From contig NZ_JAHXOZ010000010.1 in assembly GCF_023147585.1 (NCBI RefSeq), positions 1 to 64,000 on the forward strand: a DNA stretch of 64,000 nucleotides, given 5' to 3'. Below are positions 40,685 through 50,457 of this stretch, in pieces. Position 1 is the first letter of the stretch, and every line of letters begins with the position of its first letter. Source of the DNA: Micrococcus sp. EYE_212. Lineage in GTDB: Bacteria; Actinomycetota; Actinomycetes; Actinomycetales; Micrococcaceae. The notes under the pieces are model-generated. The model saw only the letters and a program-made list of their open reading frames with translations. It searched no databases and had not been told where the DNA came from. Made by a program: the position numbers and the translations under genes.

Positions 40685-40753
40685 GACAGCAAACGACATC
40701 AAAGGACACCATTGACAATCGAACGGGACCAGGCTTGACTGTGGATCGTCAAG
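40685..40753. promoter_or_regulatory. iterated GACA sites and inverted repeat before LysM gene
   Basis: In an A-rich patch, GACA recurs at 40685, 40695, 40705 and 40714, a period close to one helical turn. It is followed by an inverted repeat CTTGAC (40734-40739) and GTCAAG (40748-40753). The last GACA is part of a perfect TTGACA (40712-40717) that could also serve as a -35 box. The divergent genes on each side make this a likely regulatory region. Confidence 0.45.
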
Positions 40754-40799
40754 CGACACCGGCCACGGGGCCGGCACCGCACCAGGCCTGGAGGGGACC

Positions 40800-41573
40800 A
40801 TGCCGCACATCCTTGACCATCACGCCGCCCACACAGCGGGGTCCGCGACGCGCACCGACGTGGCGGGGACCGTCCTGCTGACCCTCTCGGGGCCCGTCCT
40901 GCTCCTCTCGGCCGCCACGTTGACGGCGGCCGCTCCGCGCGGCCCCGGCCCTCAGCTGACGCACGCCCTCGGCCTCGCGGCCGGGGGCGCCGGTGCCCTC
41001 CTCCTCCTGTGGTGGTGTCTCGGCGCGCTCGGCGTCGCCCTCATGGCGTTCGGTGAGCACGCGGGCCACCGCGGGCTCACCCGGATCGGCTCCCGCATGG
41101 CCCCCGCCGTGATGCGGCGGGCGGCCTGCGCCGTCCTGGGGCTCCACCTCATCGGTGCCCCCGCCGCCTGGGCCGCACCCGCGCCGGCCCCCGCCACGGC
41201 GGCGGCGCTCGCCGATGCGTCGTGGACAGCCGCACCGAGCCCCACACCTCGAATCGGCACGGTCCCCGGACCGCTGCCCGACGCTGGCTGGATGCCGCGC
41301 TCCCCCACCCCTGCCCCGCCCGGCTCCGCGGACCGGCCGACGCAGGATCGGCCCACGATGACCGTGCGGTCCGGGGACTGCCTGTGGGACATCGCCGAGG
41401 AGGAGCTCGGCCCGGACGCGACGCTGCGCGAGGTCGACCTGCGCTGGCGCGAGTGGTACCGGGCCAATCGGGCGGTCATCGGCGAGGACCCCCACCTGAT
41501 CCTGCCGGGCACCGTGCTGGTGGCCCCGGTCTTCTCCCCCCATGTCCCCGAGGCCGGCGGAGCCCGCAGATGA
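40800..41573 (+). CDS. LysM domain membrane protein
   Basis: 257 residues with two N-terminal membrane segments (about 22-45 and 58-82), a third hydrophobic stretch (about 105-122, ending in AWAAP), a Pro-rich linker and one C-terminal LysM domain ([18 protein letters not shown] ... [10 protein letters not shown]). LysM binds peptidoglycan, so the protein probably joins membrane and wall. GGAGG precedes the ATG. Its stop overlaps the next start as ATGA. Similar LysM genes lie beside secA in many actinobacteria. Confidence 0.8.
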   Translation: MPHILDHHAAHTAGSATRTDVAGTVLLTLSGPVLLLSAATLTAAAPRGPGPQLTHALGLAAGGAGALLLLWWCLGALGVALMAFGEHAGHRGLTRIGSRMAPAVMRRAACAVLGLHLIGAPAAWAAPAPAPATAAALADASWTAAPSPTPRIGTVPGPLPDAGWMPRSPTPAPPGSADRPTQDRPTMTVRSGDCLWDIAEEELGPDATLREVDLRWREWYRANRAVIGEDPHLILPGTVLVAPVFSPHVPEAGGARR

Positions 41574-42175
41574 CACGCGCGGTCCACTCCGACCCCGGCA
41601 CCCGCCTCGACCATTCCGCCCGCCGTCCCCCTGCCCTCAGCCTCCCGGAGGATCCCATGACCGCTCTCGCCGCCGCCCACCCGCCCGTCGCCATGTCCCG
41701 CCCGTCGTCCGCACCACCCGTCCGAGGGCAGGGCCGCCCTGGCCAGGAGAGCCTGCTGCACGGCCCCGCCCGCCGGCCCTCCGCACTGCCTGGCACGGAG
41801 GAGCTGGTGCGGCGGGCCGCCGCGGAGCAGGGACGTGAGGAGCTGCGTCGCGCCAGGTCGCTCGTCGCAGTCGTCGCCGTCGCGTGCGTCGAGGTGGAGG
41901 CGGGTCGGCGTCCGCTGCGCGACCTCGCCGGCTGGCTCTCCCCGGAGGTCTACGACAAGGTCGCACGGCGGCTGGAGCTGCTCGCCTCGTCTCCGGCGAC
42001 GCGCGGCACCGGCACGCCGCCGCCCCGACCGGTGGGCGCACGGGTGTGCGAGGTCGCCCCCGGCCGGATCGAGGCCAGCGCCACGGTGTTCACCGACGGG
42101 CGCGCCCGGGCCTTCGCCCTTCGTCTCGAGCGCCGTCTCAGCCGGTGGAAGGTGACCACGGTCGAGATGGGCTGA
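41570..42175 (+). CDS. Rv3235-family protein
   Basis: 201 residues, coupled to the LysM gene by an ATGA overlap. About 75 disordered Pro-rich N-terminal residues precede a conserved alpha/beta part with [38 protein letters not shown] and a C-terminal strand set ending [23 protein letters not shown]. Function unknown. The pairing with secA matches the Rv3235-Rv3240c region of Mycobacterium tuberculosis. Confidence 0.75.
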   Translation: MTRAVHSDPGTRLDHSARRPPALSLPEDPMTALAAAHPPVAMSRPSSAPPVRGQGRPGQESLLHGPARRPSALPGTEELVRRAAAEQGREELRRARSLVAVVAVACVEVEAGRRPLRDLAGWLSPEVYDKVARRLELLASSPATRGTGTPPPRPVGARVCEVAPGRIEASATVFTDGRARAFALRLERRLSRWKVTTVEMG

Positions 42176-42190
42176 CGCCGGCCCGCCCCG

Positions 42191-44926
42191 TCAGTCGCGG
42201 CGTTGGCGTCGCTGGGCGGCGCGGCGGGACCGGCGGTTCGTGCCGGCCTCCACAGTGGCCCCGGACTCCGTGGTCACCTGGGTGGCCGTGGCCGTGCCGT
42301 CCTCCGAGGGACCGCTCAGGCGCAGCTGCGCGGGCTGCCGCGGGGCGTCCACGCCCTCCACGCTGATCTGCGGCGTCATGGTGGCCGCGCGGGCGTCCTT
42401 GATCCCCGGCAGGCTCGTCGGGGCCGGGGCGGCGGAGATCTGCGCCTGGAAGAGGGTGCGGACGGACTCCTCGCGGATCGCGGCGAGCATCGCCTGGAAC
42501 AGGGTGTAGCCCTCGCGCTGGTACTCCACCAGCGGCTCTCGCTGGGCCATCGCGCGCAGGCCGATGCCCTCCTTGAGGTAGTCCATCTCGTAGAGGTGCT
42601 CCTGCCACTTGCGCCCGATCACGGAGAGCACGACGCGCCGCTCGGCCTCGCGCAGCGCCTCGGAGCCCACCTGCGCCTCGCGATCCTCGTAGGCCAGCAG
42701 GGCGTCGGAGACCAGCTCGCGGCGCAGGGTCGTGGCCTTGAGGCGGCCCCGTCCGCCGGTCTCGGCGAGCACGTCCTCCTGGCTGATGCCCACCGGGTAG
42801 AGCTGGGCGAGGTCCGCCCACAGGGCGTCCAGGTCCCACTCCGTGGGGTGGCCGTGCTGGGTGGCGGCGTCCACGATGCCGCCGACGGCGTCCTCCACGA
42901 ACTGGCGCACCCGCGCCGCGAGGTCCTCGCCCTCGAGGATGGAGCGGCGGTCCGCGTAGATGGCCTCACGCTGGCGGTTCATCACGTCGTCGTACTTGAG
43001 GACGTTCTTGCGCTGCTCCGCGTTGCGGCCCTCCACCTGGGTCTGCGCGTTCTGGATGGCCGCGGAGACCATCTTGAACTCGAGGGCCATGTCGTCCGGG
43101 ATGGAGGAGCTGTTCATGATCCGCTGCGCCGCGCCCGGGTTGAAGTTGCGCATCAGCTCGTCCGTCAGGGACAGGTAGAAGCGGGACTCGCCCGGGTCGC
43201 CCTGACGGCCGGAGCGGCCGCGCAGCTGGTTGTCGATGCGGCGGGAGTCGTGGCGCTCGGTGCCGAGCACGTAGAGGCCCCCGGCCTCGATCACGGCGTC
43301 GTGGTCCTCCCGGACGGCCGCCGTCGCCTCCTCGAGCACGGCGGGCCAGCGGGCCTCGTACTCCTCCGGATGCTCGGTGGCGTCGAGGCCGAGCTCCTGC
43401 ATGCGGGCCACGGCCGCGAACTCGGCGTTGCCGCCGAGCATGATGTCGGTGCCGCGGCCGGCCATGTTGGTGGCCACGGTGACCGCGCCCGGGCGGCCGG
43501 CCTGCGCGACGATCGCGGCCTCGCGCGCGTGGTTCTTCGCGTTGAGCACCTCATGGCGGATGCCCTCCTTGGCCAGGAGCGTGGAGAGGTACTCGGACTT
43601 CTCCACGGACGTGGTGCCCACGAGCACGGGCTGCCGGGCGGCGTGGCGGTCGACGATGTCCTTGACGACGGCGTCGAACTTGACCTTCTCGTTCTTGTAC
43701 ACGAGATCGTTGCGGTCAACGCGCTGCTTCGGCCTGTTCGGGGGGATCACCACGACGCCCAGGCCGTAGGTGGACGTGAACTCGGCGGCCTCGGTCTCCG
43801 CGGTGCCGGTCATGCCGGAGAGCTTGTCGTAGCCGCGGAAGTAGTTCTGCAGCGTCACGGTGGCCAGCGTCTGGTTCTCGGGCTTGACCTCCACGCCCTC
43901 CTTGGCCTCGATCGCCTGGTGGACGCCCTCGTTGTAGCGTCGGCCCGCGAGCACGCGGCCGGTGTGCTCGTCCACGATCTGGACCTCGCCGTCCAGCACC
44001 ACGTAGTCCTTGTCCCGCTTGAACAGCTCCTTGGCCTTCACGGCGTTGTTCAGGAACTGGATGAGGGTGGTGTTCTGGGACTCGTAGAGGTTCGCGATGC
44101 CGAGGTGGTCTTCCACGGCCTCGATGCCCGGCTCGAGGATGCCCACCGTCTTCTTCTTGTGGTCCACCTCGTAGTGGGTGCCCTCCTCGAGGCGCCGCAC
44201 CACGCGGGCGAACTCCGCGTACCACCGGTTGGCCTCGCCCTGGGCGGGCCCGGAGATGATCAGCGGCGTGCGGGCCTCGTCGATGAGGATCGAGTCCACC
44301 TCGTCCACGATCGCGTAGTGGTGGCCGCGCTGGACCAGCTCGTCGAGGGACCAGGCCATGTTGTCCCGCAGGTAGTCGAACCCGAACTCGTTGTTCGTGC
44401 CGTACGTGATGTCTGCGTTGTACTGCGCGCGGCGCGTGGCCGGGTCCTGGCCGGAGAGGATCACGCCGGTCTCCATGCCGAGGAAGCGGAACACGCGGCC
44501 CATGAGGTCCGCCTGGTAGGACGCCAGGAAGTCGTTCACGGTGATGACGTGGACGCCCTTGCCGGTCAGGGCGTTCAGGAAGGCCGGCGCGGTGGCCACG
44601 AGGGTCTTGCCCTCGCCGGTCTTCATCTCCGCGATGTTGCCACGGTGCAGGGCGACGCCGCCGAGGAGCTGCACGTCGTAGTGCCGCTGGCCGAGGGTGC
44701 GTCCCGAGGCCTCCCGGACGGCGGCGAACGCCTCCGGCAGCAGCAGGTCCAGGGACTCGCCGTCCGCGTGCCGGGCCTTGAGCGCGTCCGTCTCGGCGCG
44801 GAGCTCGGCATCGCTGAGCGCTCGGAAGTCCTCCTCGAGCAGGTTCACGGCGTCCACCGTCCCCCTCATGCGCGAGAGCACACGGTTGTCGGAGATCTTC
44901 AGGACGCGGTCGATGATCGAAGGCAC
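42191..44926 (-). CDS. secA: preprotein translocase ATPase SecA
   Basis: Motor that pushes unfolded proteins through SecYEG. The 911-residue protein has DEAD-like motor domain 1 with the Walker A motif [11 protein letters not shown] near residue 100, the [15 protein letters not shown] motif near 207, the preprotein cross-linking domain, and motor domain 2 with [15 protein letters not shown] and [14 protein letters not shown]. The scaffold and helical wing domains follow. The C-terminus is basic ([14 protein letters not shown]) and lacks the Cys-rich zinc tail that binds SecB. It is the housekeeping SecA1 type. GAGGAA precedes the ATG. Confidence 0.97.
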   Translation of the reverse strand: MPSIIDRVLKISDNRVLSRMRGTVDAVNLLEEDFRALSDAELRAETDALKARHADGESLDLLLPEAFAAVREASGRTLGQRHYDVQLLGGVALHRGNIAEMKTGEGKTLVATAPAFLNALTGKGVHVITVNDFLASYQADLMGRVFRFLGMETGVILSGQDPATRRAQYNADITYGTNNEFGFDYLRDNMAWSLDELVQRGHHYAIVDEVDSILIDEARTPLIISGPAQGEANRWYAEFARVVRRLEEGTHYEVDHKKKTVGILEPGIEAVEDHLGIANLYESQNTTLIQFLNNAVKAKELFKRDKDYVVLDGEVQIVDEHTGRVLAGRRYNEGVHQAIEAKEGVEVKPENQTLATVTLQNYFRGYDKLSGMTGTAETEAAEFTSTYGLGVVVIPPNRPKQRVDRNDLVYKNEKVKFDAVVKDIVDRHAARQPVLVGTTSVEKSEYLSTLLAKEGIRHEVLNAKNHAREAAIVAQAGRPGAVTVATNMAGRGTDIMLGGNAEFAAVARMQELGLDATEHPEEYEARWPAVLEEATAAVREDHDAVIEAGGLYVLGTERHDSRRIDNQLRGRSGRQGDPGESRFYLSLTDELMRNFNPGAAQRIMNSSSIPDDMALEFKMVSAAIQNAQTQVEGRNAEQRKNVLKYDDVMNRQREAIYADRRSILEGEDLAARVRQFVEDAVGGIVDAATQHGHPTEWDLDALWADLAQLYPVGISQEDVLAETGGRGRLKATTLRRELVSDALLAYEDREAQVGSEALREAERRVVLSVIGRKWQEHLYEMDYLKEGIGLRAMAQREPLVEYQREGYTLFQAMLAAIREESVRTLFQAQISAAPAPTSLPGIKDARAATMTPQISVEGVDAPRQPAQLRLSGPSEDGTATATQVTTESGATVEAGTNRRSRRAAQRRQRRD

Positions 44927-45085
44927 TGGTTCCTCTGCTCCCTAGCGGTGTGGCCGAGCACGCGGGGAGCGCCCCCTCGGCCGGCCGATGCGCGGTCTTC
45001 TGCGACAGTCTACGGTCCGAGCCCGGACGCGCCGCGGCGCCCGCTCGGTGGCGCGAGTGCCGCGGCGCACGGGGCAGTCCGCGGA

Positions 45086-45120
45086 GCACCCCGGCGACGA
45101 CGTGCCTGCCGCCGGGGTGC
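45086..45120 (-). terminator. terminator between hpf and secA
   Basis: GCACCCCGGC and GCCGGGGTGC form a ten-base perfect stem with a 15-base loop, six bases after the hpf stop. It ends or dampens hpf transcription before secA. Confidence 0.65.
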
Positions 45121-45126
45121 CCGTGC

Positions 45127-45816
45127 TCAGTCGGCGGAGGCCTGGTACTCCCGCTCCTGGACCCTCTGGCCGGCCACGTGGTCGGCCGGCAGGGACTCGT
45201 CGAGGCGGATGACGCCGTAGCTCCACCCGCGGCGGCGGTAGACCACGGAGGGGACGCCGGTCTCCGCGTTCTGGAAGAGGTAGAAGTCGTGGCCCACCAG
45301 CTCCATGGCGTCCACCGCCTCGTCCACGCCCATCGGGGTGGCGGGGAACGCCTTCTCGCGGATCCGCACGGGCGTGCCGGGCTGGGGCTCGCCGTCGTCG
45401 GCGGCGTCCGCGCCGGCGGCCGGAAGGTCCGCTCCGGTCGCGGGCAGCGGCGGGACGAAGGCCACCTCCCCGGCACCGCGGGAGGACGCCGCGCCGCGGC
45501 CCGTCCGGCGGTCCTTGCGACGGTCGCGCAGGCGGCGCAGGCGCTCGGCGAGTCGCCCGCAGGCCAGGTCAAAGGCGGCCAGCTTGTCGTCCGCCGAGGA
45601 CTCGGCCCGGATCACGTCCCGCGGCCCGCGCACGGTGAGCTCCACGGTCACGGACTCCTCGGAGTGTCGGTGGTGCGAGGACTTGGTGACCTTCACCTCG
45701 AGCTGGGTGGCGTCGCCGGCCAGCGGCTCCAGCCGTGCCGCTCGCTCCGCCACATGCTCGCGGAACCCGTCCGTGAGCTTGAGGTCGTGGGCGATGTAGC
45801 TGACATCCATGGTCAT
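45127..45816 (-). CDS. hpf: long ribosome hibernation promoting factor
   Basis: Long-form HPF (229 residues) which pairs 70S ribosomes into inactive 100S dimers in stationary phase. The N-terminal ribosome-binding domain (about 1-105) contains LTDGFREHVAERAARLEPL and AAFDLACGRLAERLRRLRDR. A variable acidic linker (105-165) follows. The C-terminal dimerisation domain (about 170-229) reads AVDAMELVGHDFYLFQNAET and VVYRRRGWSYGVIRL. AGGAGG five bases before the first ATG supports that start over the second, two codons later. A dormancy-related function pairs well with rpf elsewhere in the window. Confidence 0.93.
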   Translation of the reverse strand: MTMDVSYIAHDLKLTDGFREHVAERAARLEPLAGDATQLEVKVTKSSHHRHSEESVTVELTVRGPRDVIRAESSADDKLAAFDLACGRLAERLRRLRDRRKDRRTGRGAASSRGAGEVAFVPPLPATGADLPAAGADAADDGEPQPGTPVRIREKAFPATPMGVDEAVDAMELVGHDFYLFQNAETGVPSVVYRRRGWSYGVIRLDESLPADHVAGQRVQEREYQASAD

Positions 45817-46025
45817 GGCGTCCTCCTGGTCCGACGGTCACAGACGCCCCGCCGCGCAGAAGGGGTGGACGACCTCTCGGACCGCCTCCCGACCCTGCAG
45901 GTCGGCGACCGGTCAGAGGGGAGACCTCCTTCCAGCCGCCGGCGGGACGGGAACCGGGGAACCGGTTCCTTGCCCGCCACCCTACGCCGCGGGGCTCCCG
46001 CATTCCAGTGGATTCGTGACGCGCC

Positions 46026-46817
46026 TCACGGTCCAGGTCTCGTCGTGGTCTCCCGCCGCCCCGGCTCCACCCCGGCCACCACCACCGCTCCCACGGGCCG
46101 GGCGCCGGCCTCCCACGCGGCCGCGGCGAGCGCCCTGAGGGTGGCTCCGGTGGTGACCACGTCGTCCACCAGGAGCACCGGCGTCCCCGCGGGCACGCGA
46201 CCGGGCATCGGCCGCCAGCGGCGGGAACGGCGGCGGCGCTGCGTGGCGCCGGATCCCGCATGCTGCGGCGCACCGCCCGCCCAGCTCGGCAGGGCCGTGA
46301 GCGCGCCCCGGGGCGCCATCACGAGGTCGGAGCGCACCCACTCCGGCGGGAGACCACGGGCGAGCTCCGCCACCGGGTCGTAGCCGCGCCGGCGGAATCC
46401 GGCCGCGCTGCCCGGCACGGGGAGGAGGAGGGCGGCAGCGGCGTCCGGCACGCCGGGGTCGCACCGCAGGGCCGCCGCGGCCAGGGCGAGGGCCTCCCCC
46501 AGCGGCGCACGCAGGTGCAGGGCGTGGTGGTCCTTGAAGGCCAGGAGCGCGGTGGACAACGGCGGCTCGTACACCCCGGCGGCCATCACGGGCAGGGGTG
46601 CGCCGCCGGGGCCGAGCGGGAGCGCCAGCGCCCCCTCCTCCACGCGCCGCGGCCGTGCGAGCGCCGCCTCCAGGTCACGGCGGCACACCGGGCACAGCCG
46701 GGTGGCCGGCTCCCCGCACACGACGCACTCCGCGGGCAGGACCAGGTCCACCAGCCCCTCGACGATCGCGCCGACTCCTCCGGCACCGCCCCCGTGCCGG
46801 CTCTCACTCCCCCGCAT
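46026..46817 (-). CDS. comF: ComF-family phosphoribosyltransferase
   Basis: About 263 residues. An N-terminal zinc ribbon (CVVCGEPATRLCPVC) and FKDHHALHLRAPLGEAL are followed by the type I phosphoribosyltransferase signature VLLVDDVVTTGATLRAL near residue 218. ComF is required for DNA uptake in transformable bacteria, including Micrococcus, which is known to be naturally competent; homologues also occur in non-competent species. The start (ATG 46817) has no clear ribosome binding site and stays uncertain. Confidence 0.85.
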   Translation of the reverse strand: MRGSESRHGGGAGGVGAIVEGLVDLVLPAECVVCGEPATRLCPVCRRDLEAALARPRRVEEGALALPLGPGGAPLPVMAAGVYEPPLSTALLAFKDHHALHLRAPLGEALALAAAALRCDPGVPDAAAALLLPVPGSAAGFRRRGYDPVAELARGLPPEWVRSDLVMAPRGALTALPSWAGGAPQHAGSGATQRRRRSRRWRPMPGRVPAGTPVLLVDDVVTTGATLRALAAAAWEAGARPVGAVVVAGVEPGRRETTTRPGP

Positions 46818-46915
46818 GGGACCAGGCAAGCACCGCCGTGGACGGCCCGCCCCCGCGCGTGCCCCCGCTGGGGACGAGGGCGCCCCCGGTGACTCCTGTG
46901 CAGGGGCCTCGCGGC

Positions 46916-48700
46916 TCAGCCGGGGAAGGCCAGATCGCGCACGGGCCGGCTGAGCTCCTGTGCCCGCCACGAGGACCCGACCAGCATGAACACGGTGTCC
47001 TGCGTCTCGGCGTACAGTGTGCCGCGGTCCCCGGCCGAGACGCCGGTGAGCCCGGAGAGCGGGTTGAGCTGACGCGTCGTGCCGTCGAGGTCGATGATCT
47101 CCGGGGTCACCCGGTCGTCCTCGTCCCTGGCTGTCGCGCTGGCGATCAGGCTGGTGTCCCCCACCCACTCCACCAGGTCCGGATCCTCCTGGCTCGGCAG
47201 CAGCAGCGGCTCGGTCAGGGAGGCGGGCACGCCGTCGGAGCCTCGCACGACGCCGGCCACCCGCACGGTGCGCCGCTCGCCGTCGTCCACCACGAGCGCG
47301 GCCCGGGCGCCGCCGCGGGAGATCCGCAGGGCGACGATGCGCTCGCCGTCCTCCAGCCACGGGGCGGTGACCACGCGCCCGGAGCCGTCTCCTCCTGGCT
47401 CGAGGGGGCTCGCCTGGATCCGCGCGGACCCGCCGGCGTCGACCGTCCAGGCCCAGCCGAGCGCGTCGATGCTCGGCGGGGTCAGGCCGGTGCCCCTCAC
47501 GGCCTGCTCCAGCCTGCCCTCCGCGGTGGCGAGGTAGAGGGAGGTCCGGTCCTGAGTGAGGAACGCGAACCGGGTGCGGTCACGGCTCATCGCGGGGACC
47601 GCGGGGTGCAGGTCGGCGACGTTCGGGACCCCGCCCACGGGCGTCACGCTCAGACCCTGGAAGAACGCGAGTCCGCCGGTGGAGGGGGCGACGCCCACCT
47701 GCACCGACTCGGCGGGCGGGTCGACCTGGACCGGGACGGGGGTGGCGTCGCCGCCGCTCGAGGCCAGGGGGGCGCCCTCCACCGAGACCTCCACCCGGTT
47801 CACGGAGGCCAGGCCCGTGAGCGTGAGCCGCAGCTGCTCCTCCATGCGGTAGCGCGCCTCCGCGTCCGCGCCCTCGACGGCGGCGTCCACGAGGTCCACG
47901 CGGGCCACGCCGGCTTCGTCCACGGGGACCGCGGGGTGGGTCAGGTCGGTCCCGGAGCGCACGGGGAACGCGGACACCGTGGCCCCCGTGAGGTAGGGCG
48001 CGGGGCCGTGGAGCAGCGCGCGCGTCGCGGCCGTCACCGTGGTCCCGCGATTGACGAACCACCGCACGTCCGCGACGGCGTAGGTCATGGTCTGGTCGAA
48101 GAACACCAGGTCGTGCGGAGCGTAGACCTGGGTGAACTGGGAGAGGGAGAGCAGTGTGCCGTCGTCGACCGCCGAGATCCGCGGGCCCTGCTCGGTCTCG
48201 TCGAGGGTGATCTCCCAGGCGCGTGTGCTGCCGGGCGGGGCCATGGTGCGCAGCCCGTACTCGTCCACCTCGGAGTCCACCTCCACCTGGATCTGGTAGG
48301 AGTCCTCGGCCACCCGCGTGATGGTGGGCTGCGCCGAGTAGACGACCGTGCGCTGGGCCGGGTTCCACTGCCGCGTGGCGGGACCGGTGAGGTGCTCGCG
48401 GGCGATCTCGTAGTCGTCCTGCGGGCTCGTGCCCGCCAGGATGAACCCGCGGATCACCTCCTCGGCGTCCGCCCCGTCGGCGGGGCCGGGCGGACGGAAC
48501 TGCGGGGTGTCGGCGGAGGCACGGTTGTCCGCGAGGGGCTCTCCGGTGCGCACCGGGGAGGACTGGGGGATCTGCGTGCAGCCCGCCAGCACCAGGCAGG
48601 CCGCGAGGGTCGCGGACAGGGCGGCCGTGTGTCGCCCGCGGGAGGTGGGCGGGCGGAGCGGGGCTCGGCGGCGCGGCTCGGCTCGATGTGGATCGCTCAC
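46916..48700 (-). CDS. lpqB: lipoprotein LpqB
   Basis: Membrane-anchored lipoprotein that interacts with sensor kinase MtrB and modulates MtrA phosphorylation. 594 residues: the signal peptide ends in a lipobox LVLAGC near residue 40. A GerMN domain (about 195-350; VFFDQTMTYAVADVRWFVNR) is followed by a C-terminal beta-propeller-like domain. It starts at GTG 48700, overlapping the mtrB stop as GTGA. The order lpqB-mtrB-mtrA is universal in actinobacteria. Confidence 0.92.
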   Translation of the reverse strand: MSDPHRAEPRRRAPLRPPTSRGRHTAALSATLAACLVLAGCTQIPQSSPVRTGEPLADNRASADTPQFRPPGPADGADAEEVIRGFILAGTSPQDDYEIAREHLTGPATRQWNPAQRTVVYSAQPTITRVAEDSYQIQVEVDSEVDEYGLRTMAPPGSTRAWEITLDETEQGPRISAVDDGTLLSLSQFTQVYAPHDLVFFDQTMTYAVADVRWFVNRGTTVTAATRALLHGPAPYLTGATVSAFPVRSGTDLTHPAVPVDEAGVARVDLVDAAVEGADAEARYRMEEQLRLTLTGLASVNRVEVSVEGAPLASSGGDATPVPVQVDPPAESVQVGVAPSTGGLAFFQGLSVTPVGGVPNVADLHPAVPAMSRDRTRFAFLTQDRTSLYLATAEGRLEQAVRGTGLTPPSIDALGWAWTVDAGGSARIQASPLEPGGDGSGRVVTAPWLEDGERIVALRISRGGARAALVVDDGERRTVRVAGVVRGSDGVPASLTEPLLLPSQEDPDLVEWVGDTSLIASATARDEDDRVTPEIIDLDGTTRQLNPLSGLTGVSAGDRGTLYAETQDTVFMLVGSSWRAQELSRPVRDLAFPG

Positions 48701-50457
48701 GATTCCTCCTCGGACAGGGGCGGGGCGGGGATCGGGTGGGATCCGGCCCCCGAGGGGTCGCCCCCCGGACTCCGGCCGTCCGCGGCCGCCGCGGCGATCA
48801 CGGCGTTCCAGCGCGTCTCGGGCAGCGGGCGGTCCAGGTCGTCGGCGCGCCGCCGGCCGGACTCGGAGTACTGGGGCGGGGTGCTCATCGCGGCGCGCAC
48901 GAGCGGCTCGGGCGCCTCCATCCCGGCCGGGGTGGCGGACCGCCGGCGGGGCAGGGAGAGCATGAAGCATGATCCCACGCCCAGCTCGCCCCACGCCTCG
49001 AGGCGGCCGCCGTGCAGCCGGGTGTCCTCCGTCGCGATGGAGAGGCCCAGACCGGAGCCGCCCGTCGTGCGCTTGCGCGACGGGTCGGCCCGCCAGAAGC
49101 GGTCGAACACGCGCTGGACCTGCTCGGGGCTCATCCCGACGCCGTGGTCCACGACCGCCACCGTGACCACTTTGACGTCGGCGCCCACCACGACGTCGAC
49201 GGGCGCGCCGTCCGCGTGCTCGATCGCGTTGTTGACGAGGTTGCGCAGGATCCGCTCGATGCGTCGAGGGTCCACCTGGGCCTCGAAGGTCTGCCCCTCC
49301 GCCCGGCCGAGCGGCACGAGGTAGACGGGCACCTCCGCCTGCTCGGCGAGGGGCTGGGCGGTGAGCACCACGTCACGCGCCAGCTCCAGCAGATCGGTGC
49401 GCTCGAGCGCGAGCGAGGCCGCGCCGGCGTCGAAGCGGGTGATCTCCAGCAGGTCCGCGAGCATGGCCTGGAAGCGGTCCACCTGGTGGTGCAGCAGCTC
49501 GGTGGAGCGTCGGTTCACGGGGTCGAAGTCCTCGCGGGAGCCGTAGAGCACGTCGGCGGCCATCCGCACCGTGGTGAGCGGGGTGCGCAGCTCGTGGGAG
49601 ACGTCGGAGACGAACCGCTGCTGCGTCTGGGAGAGCTGGGCCAGCTGGGTGATCTGATCCTGGATGCTGTCCGCCATCCGGTTGAACGAGGTCCCCAGAC
49701 GCGCCAGCTCGTCCTCGCCGCGCACGGGCATCCGCACGGCCAGGTTCCCGCCGGAGATCGCCTCGGCGGCGCTGGCGGCCTCCTGGACCGGGCGAACGAG
49801 ACGGCCCGCCGCCCACGTGGACAGCACCACGTTGAGGACGATGAAGCCCGCGCCGAACACGAGCAGGACCCGCAGCACGGAGTCGAGGGACTCCTGGACG
49901 TCGGAGAGGTCGTAGACGAGGTACAGCGCGTAGCCGGCCCCCGGGGGCAGCACCACCTGGGTGCCGAAGGCGAGCGCGGGCCGCGGGACGCCGGCGGCGT
50001 CGGGCAGGGAGATGCTCGCGTCGTACACCCCGGGGCCCTGGGCCACGGCCCGTTGCAGGTCCTCCGGGATCACGGACGGATCGAACTGCGCGGAGGAGAT
50101 GGTGCCGACATAGGCGGACTCGGACTCGGGCAGCGGCGTCAGGTGGAAGCGACGGCGGATCGTGGTGCCGGTGTCCCCCTCGAGCGCACGCAGCGTCTGG
50201 CTCACGAGCGCGTCCGTGCTCTGGTCGTCCGAGGCGGTGGAGCCCGCGAAGGTCTCGTGCACCCGGCTCAGACCGCGCCGGGCCTCGGCCTCCACCTGCT
50301 GGTACCGGGACTGGAAGAGGGCCTGGGTGATCTGCTGCGTGAGGAGCCCGGAGAGGGCCAGGCCGGCCACGAGTGTCAGCAGGGCGGCGAGCACAGCGCT
50401 GCGCAGCCGGAGGGACTGGGCCCAGCGGTGGCGCAGTGCCGTCCACGCGCGCGTCAG
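48697..50457 (-). CDS. mtrB: sensor histidine kinase MtrB
   Basis: Two-pass membrane kinase that phosphorylates MtrA and controls cell-wall homeostasis and division. From the first GTG (50394) it would have 565 residues and begin inside the first membrane segment. The frame is open 63 bases further, coding LTRAWTALRHRWAQSLRLR, the basic N-terminus expected for MtrB, so I start it at CTG 50457, which overlaps the mtrA stop as CTGA. A long extracellular domain (about 50-190), second membrane segment, HAMP, HisKA box (FVSDVSHELRTPLTTVRM) and the ATPase domain with NNAIEHAD and GSGLGLSIA follow. The CTG start is an inference; GTG 50394 is the alternative. Confidence 0.9.
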   Translation of the reverse strand: MTRAWTALRHRWAQSLRLRSAVLAALLTLVAGLALSGLLTQQITQALFQSRYQQVEAEARRGLSRVHETFAGSTASDDQSTDALVSQTLRALEGDTGTTIRRRFHLTPLPESESAYVGTISSAQFDPSVIPEDLQRAVAQGPGVYDASISLPDAAGVPRPALAFGTQVVLPPGAGYALYLVYDLSDVQESLDSVLRVLLVFGAGFIVLNVVLSTWAAGRLVRPVQEAASAAEAISGGNLAVRMPVRGEDELARLGTSFNRMADSIQDQITQLAQLSQTQQRFVSDVSHELRTPLTTVRMAADVLYGSREDFDPVNRRSTELLHHQVDRFQAMLADLLEITRFDAGAASLALERTDLLELARDVVLTAQPLAEQAEVPVYLVPLGRAEGQTFEAQVDPRRIERILRNLVNNAIEHADGAPVDVVVGADVKVVTVAVVDHGVGMSPEQVQRVFDRFWRADPSRKRTTGGSGLGLSIATEDTRLHGGRLEAWGELGVGSCFMLSLPRRRSATPAGMEAPEPLVRAAMSTPPQYSESGRRRADDLDRPLPETRWNAVIAAAAADGRSPGGDPSGAGSHPIPAPPLSEEES

